64,000 nt of DNA from Corythucha ciliata. Taxonomy: Eukaryota > Arthropoda > Insecta > Hemiptera > Tingidae. Positions 1 through 12,290 of the stretch are shown piece after piece. The stretch covers positions 48,388,751 through 48,452,750 of the forward strand of contig CM075942.1 in NCBI GenBank assembly GCA_038030265.1, written 5' to 3'. The stretch's first letter is position 1; the number at the start of each line of letters is the position of its first letter. The notes beneath the pieces are model-generated. The model had not been told where the DNA came from and did no database searches. It was given only the letters and a program-made list of their open reading frames with translations. The position numbers and the translations under genes are program-made.

Positions 1-11
1 CTTTTTTTCAG

Positions 12-50
12 CTCCTTCGTCCCAATTGGGAGAAGTCCGCCACGCAGAAA
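12..50 (+). CDS. candidate 39-bp coding exon of the host gene
   Basis: A pyrimidine-rich acceptor (ctttttttcag) precedes the exon and a consensus donor (gtgagt) follows directly at 51. All 39 bases are open in the frame that joins the exon at 22689. In that frame the exon ends with one base of a split codon (phase 1), which the GA at 22689-22690 completes, so reading runs straight into the ATG at 22691. The encoded peptide is about PSSQLGEVRHAE. The acceptor lies at the very edge of the window, so nothing upstream can be seen. A 39-bp open stretch between splice-like signals can arise by chance, and the exon could also be read in other frames. Its support is the splice signals plus the phase match. 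Confidence 0.4.
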
Positions 51-280
51 GTGAGTGTTTTTATCATTCGTATATATATACATACATACATTGGCATTAG
101 CGTTAGCCACAGCCATATATGTAATTAGACTATTCAATCATTCTTCGTTACACTTATCCTTATTACTCAAATTTTTATCTCGCAATCTTGGATGAATGCT
201 ACCACCTTATCGTAAACGCTGAGGCTGTTAGATTGTAAAATCGACGCGTAATTAAAAGGAAGTTCAAGACTCAAATAATG

Positions 281-1676
281 CTATTCTTCGGATTTCATTT
301 TTTTGCATTCCATTACGATATGTTCTAATGAATGTATTTGTCCACATCTATCACAATTATCAGTAAAATCCCTCCCTATTTTGTTCAAGTACTGCTTGCA
401 AATCCCATGATTAAATCGTAGTCGGCATATGATACGACAGTATTCTTTACTTCTGCCTTTTGAGGTAAACCATGGGTGTCGAGGAATCATGGAAAAAGGT
501 TTTTATAAAATGCCCCCACTCTACCTTGAGACCTGTACTGCATTTGCCACTGTTTCAGCACATTATCAGAAGCTAGCGTCCAAAGATCCGTAAACGGAAT
601 TGGTACACTGAGCTGTTCCCCTAATGAAGTACCTTTTTTGGCTGGATACAGCAAACTGATTTTTCGTTTGAAATATCAAGACCAACGGAATTGCACCAAT
701 TGTTAAATCGAAACATTGTACTATCCAATTTGGTGATACATTCTGAAATGTTCTCACTAGAAGCATATAAGTAAGCAGACGTCGTCTGCGTATTGAAGAA
801 TTTTGACTCCTGGAGCTAAGGTTGTTTCGATATCTGCAACATAAATGCTGTAGAGTGGTGGGCTGAGAATATCTCCTTGTGGCAAACCTTGCTCGGTGGC
901 TCTTGGGCCGATCCGCTTATCGTTCATTCGAACAAATAACCGCCTACCTGACACTAACGAGATGATATTATGGCAGATTTTGTTAGGTAATCCTAATTAA
1001 ATCATTTTTCTTTTTAGCACTGGCATTACTACATGATCGTAAGCGCCCCGAATGTCTAGAAATAAACCTAGAGTGACTTTTTTGTTGGTAAAGGCAGTTT
1101 CTACATCGGCGATTAACTGAGCTAGACTGTGATAAGTTGATCTCCCACGGCGGAATCCATATTGTGTGGAAGAGAGTTTGTCATTTTTCTCCAGCCACCA
1201 CTCCAACCTATTCTTAATCATGCGTTCAAATGTCTTCAACACACATGACGATAAGGATATTGGTCTTTAAGACTCACATATATTCGGCTGTTTTTCCGGT
1301 TTCAGAAGCGGAACCACTTCAAAGTCTTTTCATTCTTCTGGAAATGAACCAGAATGCCACATATTGTTAAAAATATGAAGTAGTGCCATTTTGGCGTTCA
1401 TCGGTAGGTTAGCAATAATTGGGTTCGTGATTTGATCCATACCAGGGGCCGTATTACCTCTGTTGCATAGAACTTTCTGAAACTCGTTAATATTAAATGG
1501 TTGTGCCATAAATCTATCTTGAAGATCCTGTGTCTCAGTAATATTATCCTTGGATGGAAAGGGGGAAGCGAAATCTGGAGAGTCTTTCGAGAAATTCATA
1601 CGTCCAAGGGCCCTCGATGGACGGTAAAAATATTTTGGGTTTTCCTATTTCTTATCTTCTTAATATAGGTCCAGAT
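281..1676 (-). pseudogene. Jockey-like LINE reverse transcriptase, C-terminal half, broken
   Basis: Read on the minus strand, this is the 3' half of a Jockey-clade non-LTR retrotransposon. Near 1640 it has WTYIKKIRNRK of the pre-RT linker. NTAPGMDQITNPII (about 1450) and QYGFRRGRSTYHSLAQLI (about 1160) are RT fingers motifs. LGLFLDIRGAYDHV (about 1060) carries the first catalytic Asp. GLPQGDILSPPLYSIYVADI and QYADDVCL (about 800-890) are the primer-grip side and the YADD catalytic box. A C-terminal Cys/His knuckle (CDRCGQIHSLEHIVMEC) lies at about 300-350. The parts occupy different frames, with frameshifts and stops near 1260, 980 and 500-750, so it cannot encode an active enzyme. Its right end at about 1676 is an insertion junction, and the element resumes beyond 2557. 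Confidence 0.85.
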
Positions 1677-2557
1677 TTTAGTGCATTTCATTCTGAAAAT
1701 GCACTATTGGTCTCGTCGTGATGGTGGCAAACATGGGTCATGTCATGTTTTTTTCACGTTTCAGAACCTCTAGAACACGAATTCAGTGGTCTCCGGAATT
1801 CATATATATCTATATATTTCTTTATATATAATATTGGTTTATATATTTATACATATCTTTATGGCCGTTTTCTTGTTAGCACGATAACTCTCGTAGAAGT
1901 TAATTTAGCGGAACGCGCTTTGGCACAAAAATCAGTAGTCATAAGACACCGGTCGGTATTGCATTTGGGCCAAATCGGTCAAGGTGGAGGGGGGGAAAAT
2001 CGGGCTTGAAGTCGTCAAAAAATCACTAAAAATCACCAGTTGATTCTAGAAGCATCATATTCGGTACGTATACTCCATGTTAGACTAGCCTTTGATTCCC
2101 ATTTTAATTTTTTGAAAAAGTCAAGGGGGAGGGGGTGGTGCCCCCGGGGTGGAAGTAAGTGTGTGGTCTTGTTAGCACGATAACTCTCGTAGAAATTAAT
2201 TTAGCAGAACGCGCTTTATCTAAAAAATCAGTAGTCATAAGGCCCCGGTCGGTATTGCATTTGGGCCAAATCGGTCAAGGTGGAGGGGGGAAAATAGGGG
2301 TTGAAATGGTAAAAAAATCACTACAAATCACCAGTTGATTCCAGAAGCATTATATTCGGTATGATGATTCCATTTTGAAATAGCCTTTGATTCCCATTAA
2401 GTTCAGCTTAAACAAACCCGGCAGCAAACAGTACGAGGGAGGGTCAAACATTAACGAAACAAATGATGGTCCCAACATTACTACCTCTGGGACGGCTTAG
2501 GGTATCCGAATACAAAATGAAATGCACTCTTTCCGACCGCCAGCTGCCGGTGCGAAA
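1677..2557 (-). mobile_element. non-autonomous, possibly Helentron/DINE-like element inserted in the LINE
   Basis: The segment interrupts the LINE coding sequence and recurs in opposite orientation at 35575-36050. Read on the minus strand it starts tcgcaccggcagctgg, has AGTGCATTTCATTTTG just inside, and ends with CAGAATGAAATGCACT. These are near-perfect subterminal inverted repeats (15 of 16). The last part also forms a hairpin (agtgcattt / aaatgcact) followed by ctaaaa. Inside are an AT microsatellite (about 1800-1860) and a tandem duplication. Subterminal inverted repeats, a 3' hairpin, an internal minisatellite and no clear target duplication fit Helentron-type non-autonomous elements (DINE-1/HINE). 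No replication protein is encoded, so the class is an inference. Confidence 0.5.
1873..2399 (+). repeat. two-copy tandem repeat, about 293-bp period
   Basis: Unit 1 (about 1873-2097) and unit 2 (about 2166-2399) both start cttgttagcacgataactct and run through cggtcggtattgcatttggg to gcctttgattcccatt. They differ by scattered substitutions. The copy of this element at 35575-36050 carries a single unit. Confidence 0.85.
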
Positions 2558-3100
2558 TTTTTTTAATTGGTGTGCTTCGGTTGAGATTATTGCAAAAGCG
2601 TTTCGCTTGTGTAATTACTTTCTATTCGCTTTTGCTGATTTTTCTAGTAGTATGTTGAAGTTTGAATGATTGGACAAGTTCTTGTAGTTGGTGTAAGCAC
2701 GTTTCCTTCTTTTATAGCTCTCGTACATTGAGAGTTCCACCAAAAATTTCTCGCGTTGGTTCCTATCCCATTCTTGTATGATTTTAATGTGGTGTTACAG
2801 CTCTCGACAATAACTTCTTTGAATTGACAATAAGTCAGGCAATCGCCAGAATGGCATCTTGCAATAGAGTTAGATACTTGATTCTGAAATGCCTCCCAGT
2901 CCGCATTTTCAGTAATCCATTTTCTGAGTCTCATTATTATTGTTCTTGTGAGTGGTTGGTTGGGGGGAGGGGAATTTGAGGCTCTCGGCCAAATAGCTAG
3001 TTTCTCGCCAAAAAAAGAACGCCAAGGGAGGTTGAGTTCATTAGAAATCCAAAAAGTATTCAATGAACAATTCAATTCTCCTTGCTTTTATGTTCCAGGG
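2558..3100 (-). pseudogene. same Jockey-like LINE, endonuclease/RT linker part
   Basis: This is the N-terminal-side portion of the LINE at 281-1676, cut off from it by the insertion at 1677-2557. The minus strand reads LRLRKWITENADWEAFQNQV, then the Jockey hallmark FWWNSQCTRAIKERKRAY near 2700-2760. It then shifts frame into FCNNLNRSTPIKKI, which ends at the junction near 2558. WTYIKKIRNRK on the other side of the insertion continues this text, so both pieces come from one copy. Only the last part of the endonuclease domain is present, so the copy is probably 5'-truncated at about 3100-3180. Confidence 0.75.
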
Positions 3101-3180
3101 GTCCTTTTTAGGGCTGCAGTGTCTCAACTTAGTTTTGTTTCCTTTTATTTGGATCCTTTTACCCTTTAAATTAATATGTC

Positions 3181-5200
3181 AACTTTCTATAAAAAGACAA
3201 TTTAATGAATGAGAAGACGAGATTTTGAACTCATTCGCCTCTCTTTATGAATCTGTATAGGAATACAAAAAAAACGCACCAGGGAAATCAACCGCCGTGA
3301 CGAAGCCCTTCTCTGTGATTTGTGGCGATGGTGGTGTAACGTGGGGGGGAGGGGGTATTAAAACGCCTTGATAGTACCTCACGTCGCCTCTTATTGAAGA
3401 GGCTATACAGTCCTCTCTTTCCTTTCTTTCAGATTCCTCTTAGGGTGGATTAATGCAGTTCAGTGGGTCTCCAAGACTCCAGGAGATGCAGAGTAGTAGC
3501 GGGTTCCGTTAAAAAAGAGAAAGACCTTCAAAGTAACGGGGACTTTTTTTTCAATTTTTTTTAAAAGAAATAATCACTCCCTCCCCTTTTTAGTCGAGAC
3601 GCAAATGACAGTTGTAATGGATTGATTTAAGACCGCCTCGCAGAAGTGGAGGCCCCCCTTTTCTCTCCGGCTTGAAATATGATCTCACGCAAGTGTCGCG
3701 CTATCCCCCCCCCCCACAACACTCTGTAACTTGGTGCGGTGAAGAGGGAACAGTTATCATTTCAGGATATTGAAGGAATTTCAATTGGAATAAGCCGGCA
3801 AGGTTATTGCGAAGCGCCCCATTATATGTGGGAAGAATTTGTTGTATTTTCCCCTCGAGCCCCCGGATTCGATAAGCAAATTTACGAAATTCCCCGAGAT
3901 ATTCTACCTCTCTAAAAAATTAGATTTAGAAATGAAAATAGGAGGAGGAAAGAGACATTAATAGTTCCCTTTCTTTTCCTTTTCAAGTAGCATGCTACAA
4001 AGATATCATCAGAAGCCGGTCATCATGCAGGTCTCCCGTTATATCTTTCGAAGGAGCTTCAAGCTTTAAAAGAACGTCTGAATCCCAGCCGCGCAAAAGC
4101 TAAAGTTAACATGGCAGCAGGGGTGAGGATCGAGGGTCGGGGAGGAAGAGCATATACACTGCCTAAAACGGCGTGAATTCAAAATCAGGTTTTATAGAAA
4201 AGAGAAAGCAAAATAGAACGAATTAATTCTGACATCGCTTTGTTCAATTAGCAGCGAACAACGGACACCACCCCAGCCAGCAAAACTACAACGGAATTGG
4301 CCGCACAATGCAGGGTGTCATTTCGTCCCCTCATCCCAATCCAGAGGCCAACTTAAATTTGTTGTTTGTTCCTCTCAGGCAGCGTCAGGTGTGAAATCGG
4401 CACTATCTAGGAGGAAAAAATGGCAAATTCCGGAGGTTTTGAGTTGGAAACTGTCCGCTTCTGCGGAGAATAAATCAAGCTTTTTGAGGGCAGAGCCCTA
4501 AGCTTTCGAGGCCTTCTTGGCCTGAGAAAGTGACCATGCCTCTCCTTATTGCTGTTGGTTTCGGCCGATTTTCTCGATTCAAGAGCTAGGCCAGCGAGGT
4601 CCACCCTAGTCGACCTCGTGATGGGGTGTCGATAGCGTGGCCGTGGGGAAATTCATCCCGGTCCCTAAAGACGGACCAAAACGCCAGAATCAAGGCGACA
4701 ACCTTTTCAGTCCTTCAACGCTTCGTCTGATAGAAAACACGTTTCAACTTTTTGATTTTCAGTGCTGTTAAATCCACCTCTAAGATACGAGTACCTTAAT
4801 GTTTATGGGGTATAAAAGTCTCCTTCCAGGTCAGTCAGTCAGTCAGTTTCCAAGATGGAATTGCCCGTTTCGGATGGTTATTAACGGGCTTTTTTGGTGG
4901 CAGGGGGGTGAGAAAATGACCACTTCTTCAACCGGAAATGACCCACGCTAATTTTCCCACGATCAGCGGTCGCTCAGCAAACAACCCTATGCGGATTTCA
5001 AGGAAGAGCTTTGACTTCCGTGATAATAAAAAAAAAGGCCGCTCTGGAGACAAAATAATCACCTGAAGCGAGCAACAGCATCGATGAACGCTCATATTTT
5101 ACCACCCCGTATAGTCGCGGACTAAATCAATAAATAGGGTGGCCCAGTGAAGCGCACGAAGATTACCACCACATAAAACGTGGATTGGCGTTATTTCTCC
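3181..5200. other. no recognisable feature
   Basis: Unique-looking intronic sequence with short G and C runs (about 3343-3354 and 3707-3716) and a small gtca repeat near 4832-4850. No ORF with protein-like composition and no repeat ends were found. Confidence 0.5.
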
Positions 5201-5560
5201 ATTTTATCCGTAAAATAGCGCTTTTGCTCCATGTTAGCAGCAAATTAAGGCGCGAGTTAGCGCTACATTTTTCTCAATTAAAATAGCCAAGAAGTTGACG
5301 TAGCTACCACGAATTGGAGTTACCTCAATTTTACCTGCCGATGGGCGTTTTTTTTGTGAATGATCGCTTTTTTTCAATCATATCCGCGAATTAGCACTTT
5401 TTCTGAATTTTCACAACGAATCAGTGCTTTTCTCTGTTTCAGTCACGAATTAGCGCTTTTTTTCAATTTCAGTCACAAAGTAAGTTGCGCCATAAAATCA
5501 CGAATTTGTTTTCTCAATTTGAGCTTCTAATTAGCAATTTTACTCAATGGCGCGTGATCG
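5200..5560 (+). repeat. minisatellite family A array
   Basis: Degenerate tandem units of roughly 35 bp around gaattagcgcttttt followed by ctcaatttcagccgc. Copies differ so much that only the paired blocks (tagcgc + poly-T, then caattt) stay recognisable. Confidence 0.65.
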
Positions 5561-6690
5561 TTTTTACTTCCATGTTCCCTACGGGAATGGAAGTGTGGTG
5601 TTCGTGAAAAAAAATCGAGTCCGAGCTGACATCACATTCATAATCTACAACCTCAGACAAGTTGAAAAAAGTGGTTTTCGGCATGCCGTCGGTCTGTCGC
5701 AGAATTACATATTAATCTAAATCTAGTTGTTTCTTGGCATGAAAAACGCGAATACGACCTTTGTTTTGAAGGTAAATCATTTCCCATCCATGTTCTCCTC
5801 GTAGCGGAATAGTATTTTCGAAACAATTGGTCCTAGAATTTTGTAACTATTTTGTTAAGATTTCTCGTTCAATTTCCATGCGAATTGACTACAACGCTGC
5901 CGAAAACAAACCCCTTTCACTTCCATGTTACCTACGGGCATTTTTTTGCCAACTTGTACGTATAGGTCAGAAGTGTTCGAAAAAAAAAATGCTAACTCTG
6001 AAAAGCTCGTATAATATTTTGGCAGCCCAAAAACCGACATTTTTTAGCACTTCTTTTAGTTTCTTCTAAATATCGCGAAAAAGAGTTACTTTAGAGGAAA
6101 ATCTTCACTCACAAAACTTGAGCGATAAATTTCCAACAAATTTTGTATGTAAAGTAGTTTTCCACGATGAATGTGGAACGGGCTACAGCCTTTCGAAATT
6201 GTTGTTCCGAAATGGTCAAAGGACCTAAAATCGCCTGTTTTCGACTAAGATTTGCATTTTGGACTGTTTTCTATCTATAACATGGGCGCTTTAGTTTTAT
6301 TTCTTATTTTTATACTAACGCGCCCATGTTACCCTTTAACCAGCATGAAATCGGAGGGGTCGGAGCACTGAAAAAATTGATACGGCCATGGAAGTTTTCT
6401 TTTTTTTTTGTTTTTTGTTTTTTTTTTGTACGCATCATTGATGAACGCCAAAAACGGGAACATGGAAGTATCGTGTGGTCCTCCACACAATCCCTGAATC
6501 ATCAATCACGCAGTCTTCATTTCTCAAACACCAAAATTACCATAACCCTAAATCAAAAAAAATTCTCCGTCGCACTTAATCAATAATCAACCCTGAGCCC
6601 ACACCGAGTAACCTTCAATTACCGACCCTTATCCATCAACGACTACAACCATCAATCGTCACTCAATTTTCAATCCTCCTTCTTTTCTCC
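5561..6690. other. no recognisable feature
   Basis: AT-rich spacer with poly-T runs (about 6399-6428) and scattered weak family A-like words. No supported gene. Confidence 0.45.
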
Positions 6691-7015
6691 AATTGTAACC
6701 GAAAATTAGAACTTTTTCTCAGCCACGGCCTCAATTTTATCATGCATCATCTCAATTCTACAGCCTTTTAGCCGCTAAAGGACTATACCAGAAACTGAAG
6801 ATTTGTGAATTTTCTCTATTTAAGCCGCGTAGTTTCCACCAGAAGCCGCATATCAGTACTTTTCAGCGCCGTGACCGTATAGTTTCAATGGCATCATTTA
6901 AGCAATTATATTATTCTCAATTTCGGCTGCTAATGGTCGGTTCTTTCAATTTCAGCTGGAAATGAGCTCTTATTTTATTAATTTCAGCCGCGAAGTAGCA
7001 CTTGATTTTCATCAA
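6690..7015 (+). repeat. minisatellite family A array, strongly diverged
   Basis: Repeated ctcaattt(c/t)agccgc-like blocks alternate with gaattag/gaagtagcact-like blocks. This is the same word pattern as 5200-5560 and 14725-15185. Confidence 0.5.
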
Positions 7016-7720
7016 TTTGTCCATCTTTCCCCCAATCTTAAGCTTCGGATACTATGCATGCGATTTCTGACGAAAATGTGTTCTGACGAGCTCTGACGAA
7101 TTCGCTTAAACAAACAAACGTCTGCTTTTCAATGAAAGTGGTTACTATGGGAGAGAAATCCTCGTCAGAATACGTACGGGGGACGAACTCGTCAGAACAA
7201 ATTTTTGTCAGAAATCGCATGCATATAAGTAACCGAAGCCTTAGCCATATGAACGAGGCCTTTTGTGAATTTTAGCGGCGGACTTATCCTTAGAACAGCC
7301 CACTAGCGTTTTTTTTAAAAACATAAGCGTAAAAGGGCCATCATAAAAGGCGGTTTTGTGATTCTGGTCTGAAAGTTGCATCGAGAAACAGTACCGCCGT
7401 AGAAGTCTGAGATCAGGGAGTCGACAGAGGTTCAAACAACAAGGTTCTTTTGCCCTGTGATGTACATGCCATTTATACGCTGTCTGACTCACCTTTCCCC
7501 AGGCCTGACGCTGACGGCTTGCGGTAGCGCGCACTAGCTGGCGCGAGGCTACGCCCCCCCCCCCACACGGATGTGGATCCCGCAGCCCGCTGTCCCTGCC
7601 ACTGTGGACTCTCGACTCTAGCTGTGAACTCCGACTCTGTGAACTCCCCCAACTTTAGAATCCCCCCGGACATACCGGGGTTTTATACGAAAACCCCGAG
7701 GACATGTTTGTAAAACCCTA

Positions 7721-7903
7721 AGGCCCGGCGCACACTAGGAGAAAAAAGACGCCGACGCGCGCGTCCGACTCGTGCAGTAAAAACACATAGAACTCTATGG
7801 GGCCTTTCACATTGGACGCGTACGCGAGAGTCGTCTCTTCCCCGAGAAAAAAGACGCCGACTCGCGCGTCGGCGTCTTTTTTCTCCTAGTGTGCGCCGGG
7901 CCT
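7721..7903. mobile_element. 183-bp miniature inverted-repeat element with TA flanks
   Basis: The ends are perfect inverted copies for more than 35 bp, starting AGGCCCGGCGCACACTAGG at the left and ending with its complement. TA sits on each side (7719-7720 and 7904-7905). The right arm contains an extra hairpin (gacgccgac / gtcggcgtc, about 7843-7884) built from the same motif. The TA flanks suggest a Tc1/mariner-mobilised MITE. It has no coding capacity. Confidence 0.85.
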
Positions 7904-8014
7904 TAGTGTTGTGGATAACAAGTAGTCTCCTCAAGGGTTTGTTGACGCTATCGCGCCATTCTCCCCCCATATTATTAGATATTGCCCTCGCACAACATAA
8001 TGCCCTTTTTAGGG

Positions 8015-8400
8015 CTTTACAAAATCACTAATTAGCACTTTTTTTAAATCAATTGTAGCCTCTATAATGGAATATTTTAGTCAATTTTGCCCGCCAATTT
8101 GCTATTTATTTCATTTTAACTCTATAAGGTACAATAGTGCTTGGTCAATTTCAACTTCGATTTTGTTCATATTCAGCCCCAAATTAGCGCTTTTGATCAA
8201 TGTCTACTTTGATTTAGCACTTCTTCGCTACTCCGGCTGTTGATGATCGCTTTTTCTCAAGTCTTTTTTTTTTTTTTTCATAAAAAAAAAAAAAAAAAAA
8301 TAGGAATATAACTAAATTTTAGCCGCGAAAGGACTTACAGAAACTGGGCACATGGTGATTTTTTCTCAATTTCTGCCATGGACTCGCCCGTAAGCTTTCG
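8015..8400 (+). repeat. family A minisatellite with a poly-T/poly-A palindrome
   Basis: Family A words (aattagcacttttt, caattttagccgcgaa) occur at 8025-8260 and 8310-8400. Between them, 8264-8300 is a run of about 15 T, a short cat spacer, then about 18 A, a perfect homopolymer inverted repeat. Confidence 0.55.
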
Positions 8401-10996
8401 CGTTCAAAGCCAAAATGACAAGGCAAAACGTTCCACTTTCGCCACTGACGGCCCCTTACAGGTGCGGCGTTTTGGCGGGGGCCGAATCCCATGGTAAGGA
8501 TTAACCCCAAAATAGGCCAGTACGGGCAATAATATTTTCCAGAAATTTGATTCTTCACAGATAAAATTATACAGCACTCCAAAGAGCCCAGGAGACTGTG
8601 GCGCTCATTTTGGGAGCACTCAAAACGGACCGTTCGTACGCGAGAGGCTATAGTTACGTCAGATTGATTACAGCGAAAAAACAGGCTTTTTTACTTCGTT
8701 TGTACATCCCTCCCGTACTCGCTCTCTTTTCAGGGGGGGGGGGGCGAATTGTTTTTATTCCATATTTGTACTTATAAGATTGCCCAAGAGGAGAACGAGA
8801 AAGAGAGAGAGGGTGATCCACACACTTGAGTGCAGCGTGCAGCTAAGGGGATCCCTCAAAACACGAATCAGCCGAGATAAATCTCTTTTCTTTAACCGTT
8901 TTTAGGATGTTTATGGTCGCTGTTTCGGTTTAGTCTGGCGTTGAAGTATTGTTTTTGGTTACGTTATGGAGGGGAGGGGTTGCATAAGGCGATCTTCCTT
9001 ATAGCCCGGGGATACGACCAAGACAAAAAAAAAAAAAATACTGGTCTCTAAGGTCCCCAGAGTTGTGTTTTTATCAGAACATAATGTACAAGCTTTTTTA
9101 AAAAAGTTTAGAAGTCACGTAAAAGGGACTTCGTTCGAAGCTATTGTTGTCTAGAGTGGAAAAACATATAAGCCTCCTTCTTCTTTATCTGCTGGTTTAC
9201 AGAGGGGTGGGGAACGTGAAGAATTATTATGCACGAGTATCGTGTATTTGGGGATGATAGGGTGGCAATACTGAGGGGGGGGGGTATAAACAAATAAAAG
9301 AGCCGGGGGTGAGTTTTACATGGAGAGTTGAACTTGAAGGTGGAAAATTACGCCCGGGACCTTTCTTCAAAATTAACGGAAATGTTTTTAATTTATAAGA
9401 CTGGGGCAACGGGATTCTTATTTCCCACAGAAACGAAAAGGATGTTTCAATAGTTAAGTTGTAAAAGGGACGGAGAGGTGAAGGGGCTAAAAATTGAATG
9501 AATAAAACCTGTATAACAACTTGGTAGCGCCGGCCGCTCCGTTATAGAAGGCTCCCGCGGTTTTTAAGACAGAAAAACGCGAAAAAGAAGTGATGGACTC
9601 ACCCTCACCAGCCCCCCCTCCCTACCATCACCATCACACAGCCACTTTTAAAAAGTTCAACGACTTAAGGAGCCATTGTTTTTGTTATTAATTGCCTCCT
9701 TCACTCCTCCGCTCCTTTTTTTCCCTCATAATTTTGCAACGTATTCCTCTCCGCCGCGGTGGCGAAGAAAGCGAAGTCGAAAAGTACAGGAAGGAGCGAG
9801 CTAAAGAAGTTTAAAAAACAGAGCTTTATGGTCGACGTGTTTGACCGTTCTCCCTTCTCGGCATGGAAATAATAACTCGTTTCGTCGCTTCGAGTTCCTG
9901 GAAACAAACAGTTGTGGGGAAGCCTTGGAAAGGAATATCAAAAAGTCCCTCCCCCTCATTGTATCTGAGTGCTCCCTTCAAAATTTTAATAAGCTTCGGA
10001 AGCCCCTGCAGCGATACTTGAGTTGAGAAAATGAAGTTATTGGCGTTAAAATTGCCACGCTTTATTTTAAAGAACAAGCTGATTACAACTCTTTAATTTA
10101 CATAAATTCTCGTGAAGAGTATTAAGAGTGAAGAGAATTAAGTTATACCTCACCGTGCATTTCACCCCAGTCAACAGCCCTGACACTGACACTTCATTCC
10201 GTACCCAAATAGGGTTGCTCCCGCCCGAACCATTCGATGCGGTCGACTTTATAACTCCCAAGTCGAACTGGCACAAGTTGCGGACGGTCAGACGGTCACG
10301 GGCCGTTGCTCACAGTCAACAACAACAAAAAATCTGTATCTGTACGGGCTCCCTTTTTTAATAGATCGGCCGCTAGAGATGGAAGTGAGGGGAGAAAAGG
10401 CGAATAATTTATGGTACTCGTTGAGAAACGGGACCTATTAATTTCTCGTTAAAAAAACAACAATAACGATAATAACACCGTGGACTTTTCAGTTTGTATA
10501 GAGGGAGTTTATTGCTACTTCCGCGTTATAAAACAGCACGTCATCACCCCCTCCCACGCACTCTTTTATTAACATAAAACCGTGTGGTGTACAGTTATAT
10601 TAATCTGTTGATTTCTCTTCAGTGAAGTGGAGGATTCGAGCGCGTTAGAGGGCGAGCGAGGGGGAATGGTACCGCTTTTGCTTGAGTCATAAACTCAAGG
10701 GAACGTTTTTACACAGTGACACAGTGAAAAATGATATTCGCGACATGTTTTTTTCTCTCTTTGTCTGTGCTGTCTCTGTCTGAACTTGCCGTCATCTTTG
10801 TGAAGGCCCGTTTGTAGAAGATAATTCAGTTCAGCGGGGCCCTGTTATAAAGGCTCATAATAAGAGCCGGCGTACATCGAAACGCAAAAAAACGGTTAAG
10901 AGAGAAGAAAAAAAAAGGGGGGGGGGATTCTTGAGGATGAGTTCCGCGGTTACAGTTCCAGCGTTTTCTCGTTCACAACTAAGCATATACATACTA
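8401..10996. other. no recognisable feature
   Basis: Spacer with G runs (8737-8745, 9277-9285, 10918-10926) and an A run (9026-9039). Open stretches exist but have random composition and no domain. Confidence 0.45.
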
Positions 10997-11371
10997 CAGT
11001 GGAACCTCGATAACTCGAACCTCACGGGTAAATGAAAAAAATCGAGTTATCGAGAACTTCGACTAACCGGGGTTCGAGTTATCGGGGCCTAGTAAAACCG
11101 ATTTCGAATTATAGAGGTCCCAAGTTAGAAGAACTCTTCTGAATTTCCTCTTCGATGTGATAACTTCGAGTTATAGAGGTGAAGTAGGTAAAAGGAGGAC
11201 TTAAGAGGTTCTTAAGGAGGATTTTTTGGTCCATGAGCCTAAGAAAATTCGCCTTATCGAGGTTTCAGTTCTACTTATAAAGGTAAAAATGAAGGTAAAT
11301 TGTAAGGAAAGTCAAGGGGATTCAAAAAAAATTCGGCTTATCGAGGAATTCGAGTTACTGAGGTTCCACTG
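10997..11371. mobile_element. Tigger/pogo-type MITE, 375 bp
   Basis: The ends are inverted: CAGTGGAACCTCGATAACTC at the left and the complement (...gaggttccactg) at the right, with TA duplications at 10995-10996 and 11372-11373. CAGTGGAACCTC with cgaTAActcgaa is the classic terminus of pogo/Tigger elements. Further cgagttat words lie inside. There is no transposase, so the copy is non-autonomous. Confidence 0.88.
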
Positions 11372-12059
11372 TATTACTGTCCCGCATCTTTTAGAATGCT
11401 GAGCAGCACTGCCGATAAACTGGGCGAACTTTTTCTACCTCAGTTCTCTAATGGTACTAATGTGTGACGAAGGATAGGTTGGAAAGGTGGGGTGATGGTT
11501 CTGCAGTGGCGTAGCGTATAGGGAGGCGGTGGGGCGGCCCGCCCCGGGCACCACTTGAAATGGAGCATCAGTCGGCTGAAGCTTTTATTTATTTTTAACG
11601 TGAATAATATGTTAAAGAACCGAGCACAGTTGGGATAAATATAGAGTCCTTTTGCGCACCACCGGTACAAAACACTCCACATCTATTCAACTGCCCAGTG
11701 CCCATAGTTGCCAGTTGCTCCGTGAAAGAAATTGTGGCTTCAGGTCTACCAAGAGGCACCAAAACCGCACAAAATGGTCCATTGCAGACCAGGGCACCCC
11801 CAAGAGCTATCTATAACAGTATAACGGCCGCCAGTTAGTGGGAGGAGTCGTAAAAACTACATTGAAGTTGACCGAAAGCTGAGTCTTAGCGATGCCATGG
11901 CTCTCTTTGGAGGCGAAACAGTCTAAGAACTGGACAGAGTGTGCCAGAAGCTGCGGGTTGCATCCTACAACCGGTCAGTGTTCCACGCAAACACGCTCCG
12001 TCCCTCCACACGCCAAGTGTAAGCTGGAAAAATTTGATAGAGCCAACCTCACGGAATTG
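11372..12059. other. spacer with a hAT-like terminus
   Basis: At 11509 cagtggcgtagcg followed by a GC-rich block looks like one end of a hAT element. No partner end was identified, so it is probably a truncated relic. Nothing else is recognised. Confidence 0.35.
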
Positions 12060-12290
12060 AGGTCTTTTGATTAACCAAAGGAGGAAAAATTGTTTTTATG
12101 GAGAGCTGAATCCGTAAAATTGTTTTTTATCGAGCAAATAACCCGCAAAATTGGTATTTTGAGAATGCCAAGTTCCGCGAATTCTGTTGTTTGAAGATAC
12201 TAACTCTCAAGATTGATTTTTTGAATGATTAAACCCCACGAAATCGGTTTCTTGAAGACCCATTATCGGGAAGTTGGTTCTCTCCGGAAC
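12060..12290 (+). repeat. minisatellite family B array
   Basis: Degenerate units of about 33-36 bp built on cgcgaaattggttttttga plus a spacer ending in aacccc. At least five units are visible. Confidence 0.6.
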
